NCBI GenBank assembly: GCA_015064395.1
Contig: SVSH01000015.1
Coordinates: 1 to 48,695 of the forward strand
Source: Oscillospiraceae bacterium
Lineage (GTDB): Bacteria > Bacillota > Clostridia > Oscillospirales > CAG-272
Length of the DNA stretch: 48,695 nucleotides
Direction: 5' to 3'
In this document: positions 34,601 to 40,552 of the stretch, in pieces
How positions within the stretch are numbered: position 1 is the stretch's first letter
Layout of the letters: every line of letters begins with the position of its first letter
Translations under genes and position numbers: made by a program
Notes under the pieces: generated by a model
What the model saw: only the letters and a program-made list of their open reading frames with translations
Databases searched by the model: none
Told to the model about the DNA's origin: nothing

Positions 34601-35340
34601 CCGTAGAGGAAGTAGAAGTTCATCTCGCCGCCGTCCAGGGAGAGCGAGTAGTCCTTTTTGAAGGAAACGCTTCCGCGGTTGGAGTTGTTGACGTAAATGC
34701 CGTAGCCGGCGGTGCTGTACCACAGAGGAACGATGGCGTGCACGTTGTCGTCGTGCATCCAAAGATCATATACGGTGTTTCTGTGATCGGTGGTAGTAAA
34801 GGCATCACCCTTGGCGTTGCCAAGACCGAAGAAATGCTCTGTGGTCGCTACGTCGCGGACAAAGCTTGCAGTTTTGCCCTGTCCGTCCACCGAGAAAGCC
34901 TCGGCGGCACTCTTGAAGATTTCATTGCCTTGGAGGTCTGTGATGGTAATGCCCAGCGTTGCCTTATCTACGATTACCGTCAAGCCCTCGGTGCGAATGG
35001 TGGTTGCCTCGTCGGTCTCCACGATCTCGCCGCAAACGTCCTCGTAGTCAGCATCGGGGGTGGAGATAGCCTCGGGAACTGCATTCCAGCGGACAAACTC
35101 CTCACCGTCCGGTGCAAAGCGGAAGTGCACCAGATCCTCGCGGCAGAAATTGACGGCCAGACGGTTATCGCCCGACGTTACGATCACCTCGGAAATAGGG
35201 GTGGTGTAAAGAGGCGGATCGGAGGGCTCATTTCCTTCTTCACCATCGGGGGGAGTCTTTCTGCAGCCTGCAAAGGCGGCACAGCTGGATACTGCCAAAA
35301 GGCAACACAGCATACGCTTCCAAAAATAGGTTGGCTTCAT
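31627..35340 (-). CDS. GH31 glycosidase lipoprotein with C-terminal carbohydrate-binding modules
   Basis: 1237 aa, predicted surface lipoprotein: signal peptide 1-25 with lipobox FAGC (C26). A Pro/Glu/Asp-rich linker leads to the N-terminal beta-sandwich (about 55-255) and the GH31 barrel (about 260-600): MPPLYALGLTYRGHSNWTEDQL, GVEPGWQT, nucleophile D420 in GFKVDETDSWG. A C-terminal beta-domain follows, then at least three beta-sandwich modules of CBM6/35-like type (YECESKSNTLVGAKVTHKDG...; further copies near 1000 and 1120). It may cut alpha-glucosyl or alpha-xylosyl linkages outside the cell. Start 35340 has AAAGGAG; divergent from the GH36 gene. Confidence 0.92.
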   Translation of the reverse strand: MKPTYFWKRMLCCLLAVSSCAAFAGCRKTPPDGEEGNEPSDPPLYTTPISEVIVTSGDNRLAVNFCREDLVHFRFAPDGEEFVRWNAVPEAISTPDADYEDVCGEIVETDEATTIRTEGLTVIVDKATLGITITDLQGNEIFKSAAEAFSVDGQGKTASFVRDVATTEHFFGLGNAKGDAFTTTDHRNTVYDLWMHDDNVHAIVPLWYSTAGYGIYVNNSNRGSVSFKKDYSLSLDGGEMNFYFLYGPSFKTILTNWSELAGRMAMPPLYALGLTYRGHSNWTEDQLTDAITSQFDAGIAIDIAGVEPGWQTKTYPCTYAWNTKFTTDATAFVKRMHELGLHVNLWEHPYVSPSAEIYDDILEYSLPGSVIGTRDWEDRSGNYAFGGIVPDLTMEDARDLYWDIHDKNLVSIGVDGFKVDETDSWGASASLELLFPGGLSNNAYHNLLGTLTVNLLHEKYREEYNLRSFMYSRGNYFGMQRYATSAYTDYYGFDQFVMSVIAQSYSGTYYTPEIRDTSTKNDISYMRRAQLMFLTPFAMSNEYATEATVLGRSQAIIDCYTKYNQLHYKLIPYMYSLFWNQHNTGIGVTRSLLLEFQDDPNVYKINDQFMLGESFMVCPVSSTSRVATVDIYLPQGERWMDYNTGYIYEGGQTIEYTCAADTLPLFVRMGAIVPLGHYGNNTADVVGTTLTLDIYPSTEKTSFLLYEDDGKSFNYEKGEYAETLITSQLTGNDLVAVLGARSGKYAVDTRACVMQFHYRSQPTAVLVDGKEISAAASLEAFNNSTEPCYYYNANAEYDIDKIIYVRLTDNGAEHTVHVKVGKESEQQIPEIVMEGSLYECESKSNTLVGAKVTHKDGASGKAIVSDVGNNGHNTLTINNVKVAKSGLYDVEISYYNGGEDARMLYISVNGEEPIPVYCYSAGNWNDSKSLTIPMRLNEGENTITFGTAEGKGWAPDLDCIIVYDDDTTTISMSGNVLYPSDAQISGGLSIEQMSNAVGGSAVNGFGSSADAALTYKVTSDREGPYQLNINYASPSLRAQKINLTVNGSTTQISLPTTNSTHLFSTLNMTIYLKQGENIISLGSDGGPTVYECEVGGEYKSCTNKLAPPEGYTQSGGLAVGNMRSGSSMMTMRGLTVPKDGKYKVIIYAASGDRRTFRFMVNGVELDQLHSIQTGHFHKFQAYEVELELKAGENTLSIFGYGIAEGKGDTDWMPNFDYVIIPDVKPDIDIRIGAISIE

Positions 35341-35377
35341 AAACGCTCCTTTCGGCGTTGGGAATAACACCTAAAAA

Positions 35378-35397
35378 ATGATACCTTATTGTATCAT
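35378..35397. promoter_or_regulatory. Inverted repeat over the -10 of the GH31 lipoprotein gene (candidate operator)
   Basis: ATGATAC and GTATCAT (35378-35384, 35391-35397) around a 6-base centre. It overlaps the predicted -10 box (35388-35393), a place where a repressor would block the polymerase. Confidence 0.5.
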
Positions 35398-35416
35398 AAA
35401 CACCTTGAAAACGCAA
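35388..35416 (-). promoter_or_regulatory. Promoter of the GH31 lipoprotein gene
   Basis: Minus strand TTGCGT (35411-35416), 17 bases, TACAAT (35388-35393). Confidence 0.72.
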
Positions 35417-35578
35417 CACCTTTCGGTGATTTCCGGGCGTTTTGTAAGGGGTGCTGAAATTTTCGACGATTAATTGTAAATATCGACGAAGATCGTTTAT
35501 TTCGAAAAATATCGATCGGAGAAATGACGGTCGGTGAGCCCCAGTGCAAGAAAAATTTCATTTTATTTTGGATCGGTG
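35417..35578. other. Divergent regulatory gap between GH31 and GH36 promoters
   Basis: This non-coding stretch lies between two divergent promoters in the 309-base gap 35341-35649. It holds a direct repeat TCGACGA at 35463-35469 and 35483-35489 (20 bases apart, about two helical turns) and the palindrome ATCGAT at 35511-35516. No open frame with a ribosome binding site is seen. It may bind a sugar-responsive regulator that serves both glycosidase genes; no regulator gene is adjacent. Confidence 0.5.
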
Positions 35579-35607
35579 TGGACAAGTCCGGTTATTTTTG
35601 GTATAAT
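35579..35607 (+). promoter_or_regulatory. Promoter of the GH36 gene
   Basis: TGGACA (35579-35584), 17 bases, TATAAT (35602-35607). Confidence 0.83.
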
Positions 35608-35649
35608 CTTTATGAAATTGCACGGAAGAGAAGGAAAGGAAGAGTTTTT

Positions 35650-37818
35650 ATGTCTATCAGATTTATCAAGAATAAGCAGCGGTTCATCCTTCATACCAAG
35701 CACACGACCTATGCCTTTGACGTCGTGTTCGGTCGCTATCTGTACCATACGTATTATGGAAAACGAACCAATGCAATCCCCGACCCGATCGATCGGATCG
35801 TCTCCTTTGCCCCCTATCTTTCCACTCTCGACGCCGGCAAATCTCCGGATTTCTTCCCGCAGGAATGCTCCTTCTACGGCGCGGGAGATTTCAGACCCAA
35901 CGCGCTTCGCCTGAGTGCGGATGGTACGGGAGTTTGTGATTTTGTCTATCACTCTTATCGCATCTTCAAAGGAAGAGTGGCGCTTGACGGGTTGCCTGCG
36001 GCGCGGGCAGACGAGCATACGCACACCTTGGAGATCACGCTTCTTGACGAGGTGAGCGGCTGCCGGCTGAAGCTGTATTACACCGTCTTTGCCGACGTTG
36101 ACGTCATCAGCAGATATATGATGGTGGAAAACGTGGGGGAGAGACCGGTAACGATCCATAAATGTATGCCGCTGATGCTCGATCTTGATCGCTCGGACCT
36201 GGATATGATCTCGCTCTACGGCTCGCATTGCTGTGAGGTCAATTTTCAACGCACACCGCTTCACCACGGACTGCAGTCGGTGTATTCCAACCGTGGCGCC
36301 TCCTCCCACCATTACAATCCCTTCGTTGCCCTGTGCGACCACAACGCCACCGACGAGCGGGGCGAGGTGTACGGCTTCAATTTTGTCTATTCCGGATCGT
36401 TCCTTGACGAGGTGGACGTCGATCAATTCGGAAGAACGAGAGTCTTGATAGGACTGGGCAGTGAGTGCTTTTCGTACAGCCTGAACGAGGGAGAGGTCTT
36501 CTGTTCTCCCGAGGCGATCATGACCTATTCCTCCTCGGGCATCGGAAAGATGACGAGAAATCTGCACCGCTTTGTTCGCAATCATATCCTGCCCGCCCCC
36601 TCACTGGATCCGCACCCTGTGGTTCTCAACACCTGGGAGGCCTGCTTCTTTGACATCAACGAGGATAAGCTCATCCGCTTTGCCAAAGAGGCAAAGAAAA
36701 CGGGCTTTGATATGCTGGTCATGGACGACGGCTGGTTTGGCGCACGTAACAACGACCAGGCAGGGCTGGGAGACTGGTATGAAAACAGAAACAAGTTTCC
36801 GGATGGTCTTGCGAGCTTCGTAAAAAAGATCAAGGCAGAGGGCATCCAATTCGGTATTTGGGTCGAGCCCGAGATGGTCAACCCGGATTCCGAGCTCTAC
36901 CGGGCGCATCCCGATTGGGCACTACGAGTGGAGGGAAGAGAGCCCTTGCGCTCCCGCCACCAGCTGGTGCTGGATATGTCCAATCCTGCGGTGGTTGACT
37001 ATTTGATCGACCGCTTTGATCGCACCTTTGGGGACATTCCCATTGATTACTTCAAATGGGACATGAACCGACATTTGAGTCACGTCGGATCATCGGTGCT
37101 GCCGGCGGATCAGCAGGGAGAGGTCTTCTTCCGCTATATGAAGGGCGTTTACCGCCTGTTCGATTGGTTTGCTTCTCGCTTTCCGAATGCCGTGATTGAG
37201 ACCTGCTCGGGGGGCGGCGGACGCTACGATCTTGGCATGATGCCCTACGGCTTCCAGATCTGGACGAGCGATAATACCAACCCATACGCCCGCACCATGA
37301 TCCAGGCCTCCGCCATGCTTGCTTATCCCGCGGCTACCATGTCCTGCCACGTCTCCAACCCGCACGGCAATCTCCGCTCCTTGGATTATCGCTATAAGGT
37401 GGCAGTCGGCGGTATGCTGGGATATGAATTGAACATTCTTGACATGAGCGACGAGATCAAGCGTGACATTTCGGCCCAGATCGCGCAATATAAGAGCTTT
37501 GAGCACGTCATCCGCCTGGGCGATTATTATAACCTCGCGTTCCCGACTAAATACAGCTACTCCGCCTACTATTATGCGACCGCCGATGCCTCGGAGCTGC
37601 TTCTTACGCTGATCGAAAAAGCGGATTGCCAAAAGGGAACGACCAAGCTGCTCAAGCTAAAGGCGGCGCGTGCCGATGCGGTCTATACCGATGTCCTCAC
37701 CGGCAAGACCTACCGCGGTGAGGAACTGCGCCATGGCTTGAGAGTTGACCTTCTCGGCGACGGCGACCGCGCGCAGCTCTTCTATTTCAGGGTGAGTGAT
37801 ATTTGTAATAAGATATGA
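35650..37818 (+). CDS. Alpha-galactosidase, family GH36
   Basis: 722 aa cytosolic retaining alpha-galactosidase (no signal peptide). The N-terminal beta-supersandwich runs to about 330, then the barrel: MDDGWFGARNNDQAGLGDW, WVEPEMVNPDSELY, nucleophile D471 in YFKWDMNRHLS, CSGGGGRYDLGMM and acid/base D541 in WTSDNTNP. These match GH36 subgroup I (AgaA/RafA), active on raffinose-family sugars and melibiose. Start ATG 35650 follows GGAAAGGAAGAG; upstream in-frame codons lie over the promoter. No sugar transporter is next to it. It stands alone and is divergent from the GH31 lipoprotein gene. Confidence 0.95.
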   Translation: MSIRFIKNKQRFILHTKHTTYAFDVVFGRYLYHTYYGKRTNAIPDPIDRIVSFAPYLSTLDAGKSPDFFPQECSFYGAGDFRPNALRLSADGTGVCDFVYHSYRIFKGRVALDGLPAARADEHTHTLEITLLDEVSGCRLKLYYTVFADVDVISRYMMVENVGERPVTIHKCMPLMLDLDRSDLDMISLYGSHCCEVNFQRTPLHHGLQSVYSNRGASSHHYNPFVALCDHNATDERGEVYGFNFVYSGSFLDEVDVDQFGRTRVLIGLGSECFSYSLNEGEVFCSPEAIMTYSSSGIGKMTRNLHRFVRNHILPAPSLDPHPVVLNTWEACFFDINEDKLIRFAKEAKKTGFDMLVMDDGWFGARNNDQAGLGDWYENRNKFPDGLASFVKKIKAEGIQFGIWVEPEMVNPDSELYRAHPDWALRVEGREPLRSRHQLVLDMSNPAVVDYLIDRFDRTFGDIPIDYFKWDMNRHLSHVGSSVLPADQQGEVFFRYMKGVYRLFDWFASRFPNAVIETCSGGGGRYDLGMMPYGFQIWTSDNTNPYARTMIQASAMLAYPAATMSCHVSNPHGNLRSLDYRYKVAVGGMLGYELNILDMSDEIKRDISAQIAQYKSFEHVIRLGDYYNLAFPTKYSYSAYYYATADASELLLTLIEKADCQKGTTKLLKLKAARADAVYTDVLTGKTYRGEELRHGLRVDLLGDGDRAQLFYFRVSDICNKI

Positions 37819-37831
37819 AAATTATCAGTAT

Positions 37832-37863
37832 AAAAAAACAAGACTATCCGTAAGATGGTCTTG
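37832..37863 (-). terminator. Terminator-like hairpin read on the minus strand
   Basis: CAAGACTATC (37839-37848) and GATGGTCTTG (37854-37863) form a 10-bp stem with one G-U pair and a 5-base loop. Seven A on the plus-strand left side give a T-run only for minus-strand transcription. It may stop read-through coming from the tRNA-Ser side; it is weaker as a terminator for GH36. Confidence 0.7.
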
Positions 37864-37906
37864 CGTAGCCTCGTATATCATTCGCAACTTGTTGCAATAT
37901 TTTTTA

Positions 37907-38079
37907 GTGAAATATTCGGCGTTGCCGAATGTGAAATAATTCACTGCATGAATTGTGAAATATTGCTCCTTCGTCGCAATGTGAAATGAAATTCGCCTCT
38001 TCACATTTGCGGAGCAAATATTTCACAGCGTAGCTATTTCACATGGCGAAGCCATATTTCACTCGCCAAAGGCGAATTT
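37907..38079. repeat. Palindrome-rich repeat element with GTGAAAT/ATTTCAC linkers
   Basis: GTGAAAT occurs at 37907, 37931, 37955 and 37981 (spacing 24, 24, 26); its reverse complement ATTTCAC at 38020, 38036 and 38056. Between the linkers lies a different small palindrome each time, for example TTCGGCGTTGCCGAA (37915-37929), TTGCTCCTTCGTCGCAA, ATGGCGAAGCCAT and TCGCCAAAGGCGA. The left half has the linker in one sense and the right half in the other, so the whole can fold into one branched structure. No open frame with a ribosome binding site is present. With the flanking hairpins and the tRNA this fills the gap 37819-38330. Confidence 0.85.
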
Positions 38080-38083
38080 CGTT

Positions 38084-38128
38084 GAAAAAAGCACACATTG
38101 TCTTAGTAGACAAATGTGTGCTTTTTTC
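38084..38128 (-). terminator. Terminator of tRNA-Ser
   Basis: Stem AGCACACATTGTC/GACAAATGTGTGCT (38090-38102 with 38109-38122, one bulged base) with A/T runs of six on both sides. On the minus strand it directly follows the tRNA CCA end. Confidence 0.93.
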
Positions 38129-38220
38129 TGGCGGAGATGGAGAGATTTGAACTCTCGCGCCGGGTTTGCCGGCCTACACCCTTAGCAGGGGCGCCTCTTC
38201 GGCCTCTTGAGTACATCTCC
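38129..38220 (-). tRNA. tRNA-Ser (anticodon GCT)
   Basis: On the minus strand a 92-base class II tRNA: acceptor stem GGAGATG/CATCTCC, discriminator G, encoded 3' CCA (38129-38131). The anticodon loop CTGCTAA gives GCT, reading serine AGC/AGU. A long variable arm (GGGTGTAGGCCGGCAAACCCGGC region) and the T-loop GTTCAAATC are present. It has its own consensus promoter and a strong terminator. Confidence 0.95.
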
Positions 38221-38224
38221 GTGT

Positions 38225-38257
38225 ACGCGTGAGCGGCCGCTGCATCGACTCACGCGT
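38225..38257. repeat. Inverted repeat in the tRNA-Ser leader
   Basis: ACGCGTGAG (38225-38233) and CTCACGCGT (38249-38257), a perfect 9-bp dyad with a 15-base centre containing GCGGCCGC. It lies between the -10 box and the tRNA 5' end, spanning the predicted start site, so it is either a leader hairpin removed by RNase P or an operator. Confidence 0.7.
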
Positions 38258-38260
38258 GAT

Positions 38261-38289
38261 ATTATAACACAGGCGCTTGGGTTTGTCAA
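38261..38289 (-). promoter_or_regulatory. Consensus promoter of tRNA-Ser
   Basis: Minus strand TTGACA (38284-38289), 17 bases, TATAAT (38261-38266): perfect consensus. It starts 41 bases downstream of the ruvB stop. Confidence 0.92.
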
Positions 38290-38330
38290 GTGCTTTTTTT
38301 ATTTTTACGCAAGATATTTGAAGCGCACGA

Positions 38331-39398
38331 TCAGGTCTCGCTCTGGCCAAACAGCGCCATCTGATCGGCGGGGGAGGGCTTTTGATGGTAGGGAATACCC
38401 AGGTGCTCGTAGGCCAGTCTTGTCACACAGCGACCGCGCGGGGTGCGGGACAGAAAGCCGATCTGCATCAGATACGGCTCGTAGACGTCCTCCAGCGTAA
38501 TGGCCTCCTCGCCGACGGTCGCCGCCAGCGTTTCCAGTCCCACAGGACCGCCGTCGTAGAACTTGATGATGGTGGACAGCATTCTGCGGTCGAGATCGTC
38601 AAGTCCCAGCGCGTCGATCTCCAGGCGGGACAGGGCAAAATTGGCGATCGCGGCATCGACGGTGTCAGTGCCCTTGACCTGAGCAAAGTCGCGGACGCGC
38701 TTGAGCAGGCGGTTGGCGATACGGGGCGTGCCGCGAGAGCGAGAGGCGATCTCGTAAGCGCCGTCCTCGGTGATGACGATACCCAAAATGCCGGCACTGC
38801 GCTGAACGATGTTGGCCAGTTGCTCGGGGGAGTACAGGTCGAGCTTGAGCAACACGCCAAAGCGGTCGCGAAGGGGCGTGGTCAGCTGACCTGCGCGGGT
38901 GGTCGCGCCGATCAGGGTAAAGCGGGGAAGGTCGATGCGGATGCTACGGGCGGCAGGACCCTTGCCGATGATGATGTCCAGCGCGTAGTCCTCCATCGCC
39001 GGGTAGAGGATCTCCTCGACCGAGCGGGACAGGCGGTGGATCTCGTCAATGAACAGCACGTCGCCCTCATTGAGGTTGGTCAGAAGTGCGGCCAGGTCTC
39101 CCTGCTTTTCAATGGCAGGGCCGGACGTGACGCGGATATTGACCCCCATCTCGGCGGCAATGATGTTGGACAGCGTGGTCTTACCAAGGCCGGGAGGGCC
39201 GTAGAGCAGTACGTGGTCGAGCGAGTCGCCGCGCAGACGCGCCGCGTCAATGTAGACCTTCAGGTTTTCCTTGACCTTGTCCTGTCCGATATAATCCTCC
39301 AAACGCTTGGGGCGCAGGGAGTTTTCCTCATTTTCGTCACCGCGCTGGTATTCAGCCCCCAGCATTCGGTTTTCAAAATCAAATTCGTCAGCGTTCAT
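38331..39398 (-). CDS. ruvB: RuvB, Holliday junction branch migration ATPase
   Basis: 355 aa AAA+ motor that drives branch migration with RuvA. Walker A GPPGLGKT is at 67-74, Walker B LFIDEIH with DEIH at 118-121, sensor 1 in LIGATTRAG, and arginine finger region TPLRDRFG. The C-terminal winged helix ends [26 protein letters not shown] precedes the start. It follows ruvA by 29 bases. No ruvC is seen in the window. Confidence 0.97.
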   Translation of the reverse strand: MNADEFDFENRMLGAEYQRGDENEENSLRPKRLEDYIGQDKVKENLKVYIDAARLRGDSLDHVLLYGPPGLGKTTLSNIIAAEMGVNIRVTSGPAIEKQGDLAALLTNLNEGDVLFIDEIHRLSRSVEEILYPAMEDYALDIIIGKGPAARSIRIDLPRFTLIGATTRAGQLTTPLRDRFGVLLKLDLYSPEQLANIVQRSAGILGIVITEDGAYEIASRSRGTPRIANRLLKRVRDFAQVKGTDTVDAAIANFALSRLEIDALGLDDLDRRMLSTIIKFYDGGPVGLETLAATVGEEAITLEDVYEPYLMQIGFLSRTPRGRCVTRLAYEHLGIPYHQKPSPADQMALFGQSET

Positions 39399-39427
39399 AT
39401 GTTACCTCCTTGTGGTAGGATGGTGCG

Positions 39428-40051
39428 TTACTTCATCAGTTTTTTCAAAGCCGCGCGGATGATGTCCTCGATCTCCATGGCGGAGACGTCGAGGCCCTGC
39501 AGGGCGCTGAGTGCCTCGCTGCGGCTGTAGCCGAGAACGCCCAGGGCGTCCTGCGCCTCGCTCAATTTGCCCTTGGAGGTGCCGGAGGAGGTCATGGCTG
39601 TCGAGATGGTTGCCTGCGTCTGTTCGGGCGGGGCTTGCTTGAGCAGCTTGTCCTGCAATTCGAGAATGATACGGGCGGCCGTTTTGGGGCCGATGCCGCT
39701 GGCCTTGGCGATGGTCTTTTTGTCGTCCGTGCAAACGGCCAGCGCAAACTTTTCGGGGGTCAGGAGCGACAGAATGGAGATGGCCGCCTTGGGACCGACG
39801 CCCGAAACGCCCAGCAGCATTTTGAAGGAGGACAGCTCGGCCTCACTCGCAAAGCCGTACAGCTCCACGCCGTCCTCACGCACCGACATATAAGTGTACA
39901 GCTTGGTGACGGACAACAAATCGCCCGTGGCGCGGGGCAGGGTTTCAAAGGTGTTTTGGCTGATGGTCATTTTGTAGCCGACACCTCCTGCGTCAACAAC
40001 GGCGGTGGTGGGGGTCAGATGGGCAAGCTTGCCAGCGATATAATAAAACAT
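39428..40051 (-). CDS. ruvA: RuvA, Holliday junction DNA-binding subunit
   Basis: 207 aa with the three RuvA domains: N-terminal OB fold (MFYYIAGKLAHLTPTTAVVDAGGVGYKM), tandem helix-hairpin-helix (LLGVSGVGPKAAISIL and KASGIGPKTAARIILEL), and a C-terminal domain (about 155-205) that contacts RuvB. Normal length. Located between a DUF951 gene and ruvB, all in the same direction. Confidence 0.96.
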   Translation of the reverse strand: MFYYIAGKLAHLTPTTAVVDAGGVGYKMTISQNTFETLPRATGDLLSVTKLYTYMSVREDGVELYGFASEAELSSFKMLLGVSGVGPKAAISILSLLTPEKFALAVCTDDKKTIAKASGIGPKTAARIILELQDKLLKQAPPEQTQATISTAMTSSGTSKGKLSEAQDALGVLGYSRSEALSALQGLDVSAMEIEDIIRAALKKLMK

Positions 40052-40075
40052 AGACGGTCTGCCTTTCGTGTAAGA

Positions 40076-40294
40076 TCAGAGATTGGGTTGGGCGTCCGAG
40101 GGCGGGGCAGGGGTGATGTGCTTGACTGCCTTTTCCAGCTTGATGCGGTCCATGACCATGTCGTGCCCACAGCCAAGACAGCGAATGCGCATTTCCCCGC
40201 CGACCCGCAAAACGGTAAAGCGGCGGCCTCCGCAGGGATGCGGCTTTTTCAGTTCCAGCGTGTCGCCTAAGGTAAAACGCAAAATGGTTGCCAT
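40076..40294 (-). CDS. DUF951 family small zinc-ribbon-like protein
   Basis: 72 aa. The sequence FTLGDTLELKKPHPCGGRRFTVLRVGGEMRIRCLGCGHDMVMDRIKLEKAVKHI matches DUF951, a short Bacillota protein with conserved HPCG and CLGC clusters likely to hold a metal ion. It is known from YyzM-like genes near the replication origin; its function is not known. AAGGAGGG precedes the ATG. First gene of a DUF951-ruvA-ruvB unit with a promoter at 40335-40363. Confidence 0.88.
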   Translation of the reverse strand: MATILRFTLGDTLELKKPHPCGGRRFTVLRVGGEMRIRCLGCGHDMVMDRIKLEKAVKHITPAPPSDAQPNL

Positions 40295-40334
40295 ACAAAG
40301 CCCTCCTTGCCCGCATTCGTGTGCTTCTCCTTAT

Positions 40335-40363
40335 ATCATAACATAATTTTGATGGATTGTAAA
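40335..40363 (-). promoter_or_regulatory. Promoter of the DUF951-ruvA-ruvB unit
   Basis: Minus strand TTTACA (40358-40363), 17 bases, TATGAT (40335-40340). Confidence 0.75.
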
Positions 40364-40441
40364 TGATAAAATGAAATTTTTTTGCCGGACAACAACAGAT
40401 AGTGTCAATAAAAAATATTGTAGGAATATTTTGTGAATTGC

Positions 40442-40470
40442 TTGACAAACAGACCGGGATGAAGTATAAT
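40442..40470 (+). promoter_or_regulatory. Consensus promoter of the Na+-decarboxylase operon
   Basis: TTGACA (40442-40447), 17 bases, TATAAT (40465-40470): perfect consensus, which fits the high expression expected for a main energy-conserving enzyme. Confidence 0.92.
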
Positions 40471-40483
40471 TGAATTATAATCG

Positions 40484-40531
40484 GGGAATATGGTTTTTCA
40501 TGCGATAATTCGTGAAAAATGACACATTCCC
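40484..40531 (+). other. 5' UTR hairpin of the decarboxylase operon
   Basis: GGGAAT (40484-40489) pairs with ATTCCC (40526-40531) and TTTTTCA (40494-40500) with TGAAAAA (40513-40519), giving a two-part stem with an internal loop at the start of the 75-base leader. It ends just before the ribosome binding site TGGAGGT (40542-40548). No known riboswitch was recognised. Confidence 0.55.
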
Positions 40532-40552
40532 ACGTAAGATATGGAGGTTATT

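Noticed and set aside
35524-35649. Longer GH36 protein starting at 35524
   Set aside because: That start lies upstream of the predicted promoter (35579-35607) and would add about 40 residues not found in the family; ATG 35650 has a good ribosome binding site.
37907-38079. CRISPR array
   Set aside because: The constant part is only 7 bases, the spacers are themselves palindromic, direction changes in the middle, and there are no cas genes.
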